Assembly (NCBI GenBank): GCA_013397695.1
Contig: VYZI01000236.1
Location: forward strand, 283,611-347,610
Source of the DNA: Centropus unirufus
Lineage: Eukaryota > Chordata > Aves > Cuculiformes > Centropidae
Direction of reading: 5' to 3'
Length of the DNA: 64,000 nucleotides
Notes under the pieces: generated by a model
What the model was told of the DNA's origin: nothing
Database searches by the model: none
The model's input: the letters and a program-made list of their open reading frames with translations, nothing else
Part shown: piece after piece, positions 63,301 through 64,000 of the stretch
Position numbering within the stretch: position 1 is the first letter of the stretch
How the letters are laid out: every line of letters starts with the position of its first letter
Position numbers and translations under genes: made by a program

Positions 63301-64000
63301 TCAGTTAATCATGTGTGTATTTTTTGAGGAAGTCAAGTGAATTTCCTGCTGGACAGGTTCAGAAGTCCTATTCAATTCAAAGTATCTGCTTACACCTAAC
63401 TACCAGGTTTGTTGTCATGTCATAGGAATTTAATTGATTCAACAGTATTTTTTTTTGACAAACCCCTACTGAGTATTGCTTGTAATTTTAGAATCTTCTA
63501 TGTAATAAATAGAATTTTTCTTTGAGAATTGAAGTTTTATTGATTTCAGCGGCTTTTAGGCCTATACTATTGATTGGTCTCTTTTTTTTTTTCTCCAGGA
63601 GAAAACATTGCATGGTGTTATGATTACTGTGTCCTGTATTGACAGTTTTCAAAAGTCATTTAGAACAGAAGAAGCTGCTATTTTTGGGTTGTTGTCTTAA
63701 CTTCCTGGATCTAAAGACGTTTAGCCACGTTCTCCTCGCCTGCCGTATAGTCTTGTTCTCTTTCTTGAGTGGATCAGGAATAAGAAACCTGTCATTAACA
63801 TCAAACCCTTTCTGTCAGATGGCTGTACTAGCACTTTTTTCTTTTTATTGTTTTCTGAAGACTTCTTTAGGTTGATCTTCCTATTTTAGTGGCCAGCAAC
63901 ACACCATGTTTAACAGCAATATTATTGATTTTTTTTCCTTCTGTCATTGTGCAAAGGTCTAATGAGTCTAATTACTGTTACAGTTTGAACTTAGGGAAGG

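Larger units (their letters stand above)
47490..64000. other. 3' flank of TINAG, no assigned gene
   Basis: Sixteen kilobases of AT-rich sequence with CR1 fragments at about 48365-49035, 55085-55315 and possibly 63082-63300. In mammals FAM83B follows TINAG, but I see none of its coding sequence here. Open frames of 60-125 codons occur on both strands and none is recognisable. Minor tandem duplications lie near 54089-54116 and 59366-59392, and an AT-rich repeat-like stretch at 60125-60160. Confidence 0.65.

Noticed and set aside
1..64000. Search for CRISPR arrays, operons, tRNA/rRNA genes and endogenous retrovirus sequence
   Set aside because: None seen. The window is typical avian-type intronic and intergenic sequence, and all clear mobile-element text is CR1.

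Overview
The window looks like vertebrate nuclear DNA, most likely from a bird. It is AT-rich and intron-rich, its one clear gene is split into small exons with GT-AG introns, and its interspersed repeats are mainly CR1 LINE fragments, with the imperfect ATTCTATGATTCTA 3' tails and CR1 reverse-transcriptase remnants typical of avian and reptilian genomes. I cannot name the species from sequence alone.

The recognisable gene is a complete TINAG (tubulointerstitial nephritis antigen) on the + strand, with start codon at 5236 and stop at 47387-47389. I reconstructed eleven coding exons from splice sites, phase continuity and homology. They join to a 467-residue secreted protein: signal peptide, a short region ending in a basic RLKR site, a 10-cysteine somatomedin-B domain, a VWC-like cysteine module, and a cathepsin-B-like C1 peptidase domain in which serine replaces the catalytic cysteine. 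A polyadenylation signal lies about 90 bases after the stop. An HNF1-like element lies about 150 bases upstream of the ATG.

Region by region: 1-5068 is 5' flank with no firm gene, plus one splice-bounded open segment at 481-573. The TINAG introns (432 bases to 11.5 kb) are mostly unremarkable AT-rich sequence, with CR1 copies in introns 1, 6 and 9. The 3' flank, 47490-64000, holds further CR1 fragments, one stretch resembling a conserved non-coding element, and no exons I can assign to a neighbouring gene.

The most interesting item is a candidate second gene on the opposite strand. Four small minus-strand segments (46772-46830, 41191-41237, 27887-28059, 27218-27348) each have consensus splice sites and one open frame. 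Their phases chain without a break (1 to 0, 0 to 2, 2 to 1, 1 to stop) into a lysine- and glutamine-rich carboxy-terminal protein segment that I do not recognise. If real, this gene overlaps TINAG antisense, with exons in TINAG introns 10, 9 and 6. The evidence is sequence pattern only. Open stretches of this size also occur by chance in 64 kb, so transcript data would be needed to confirm it.
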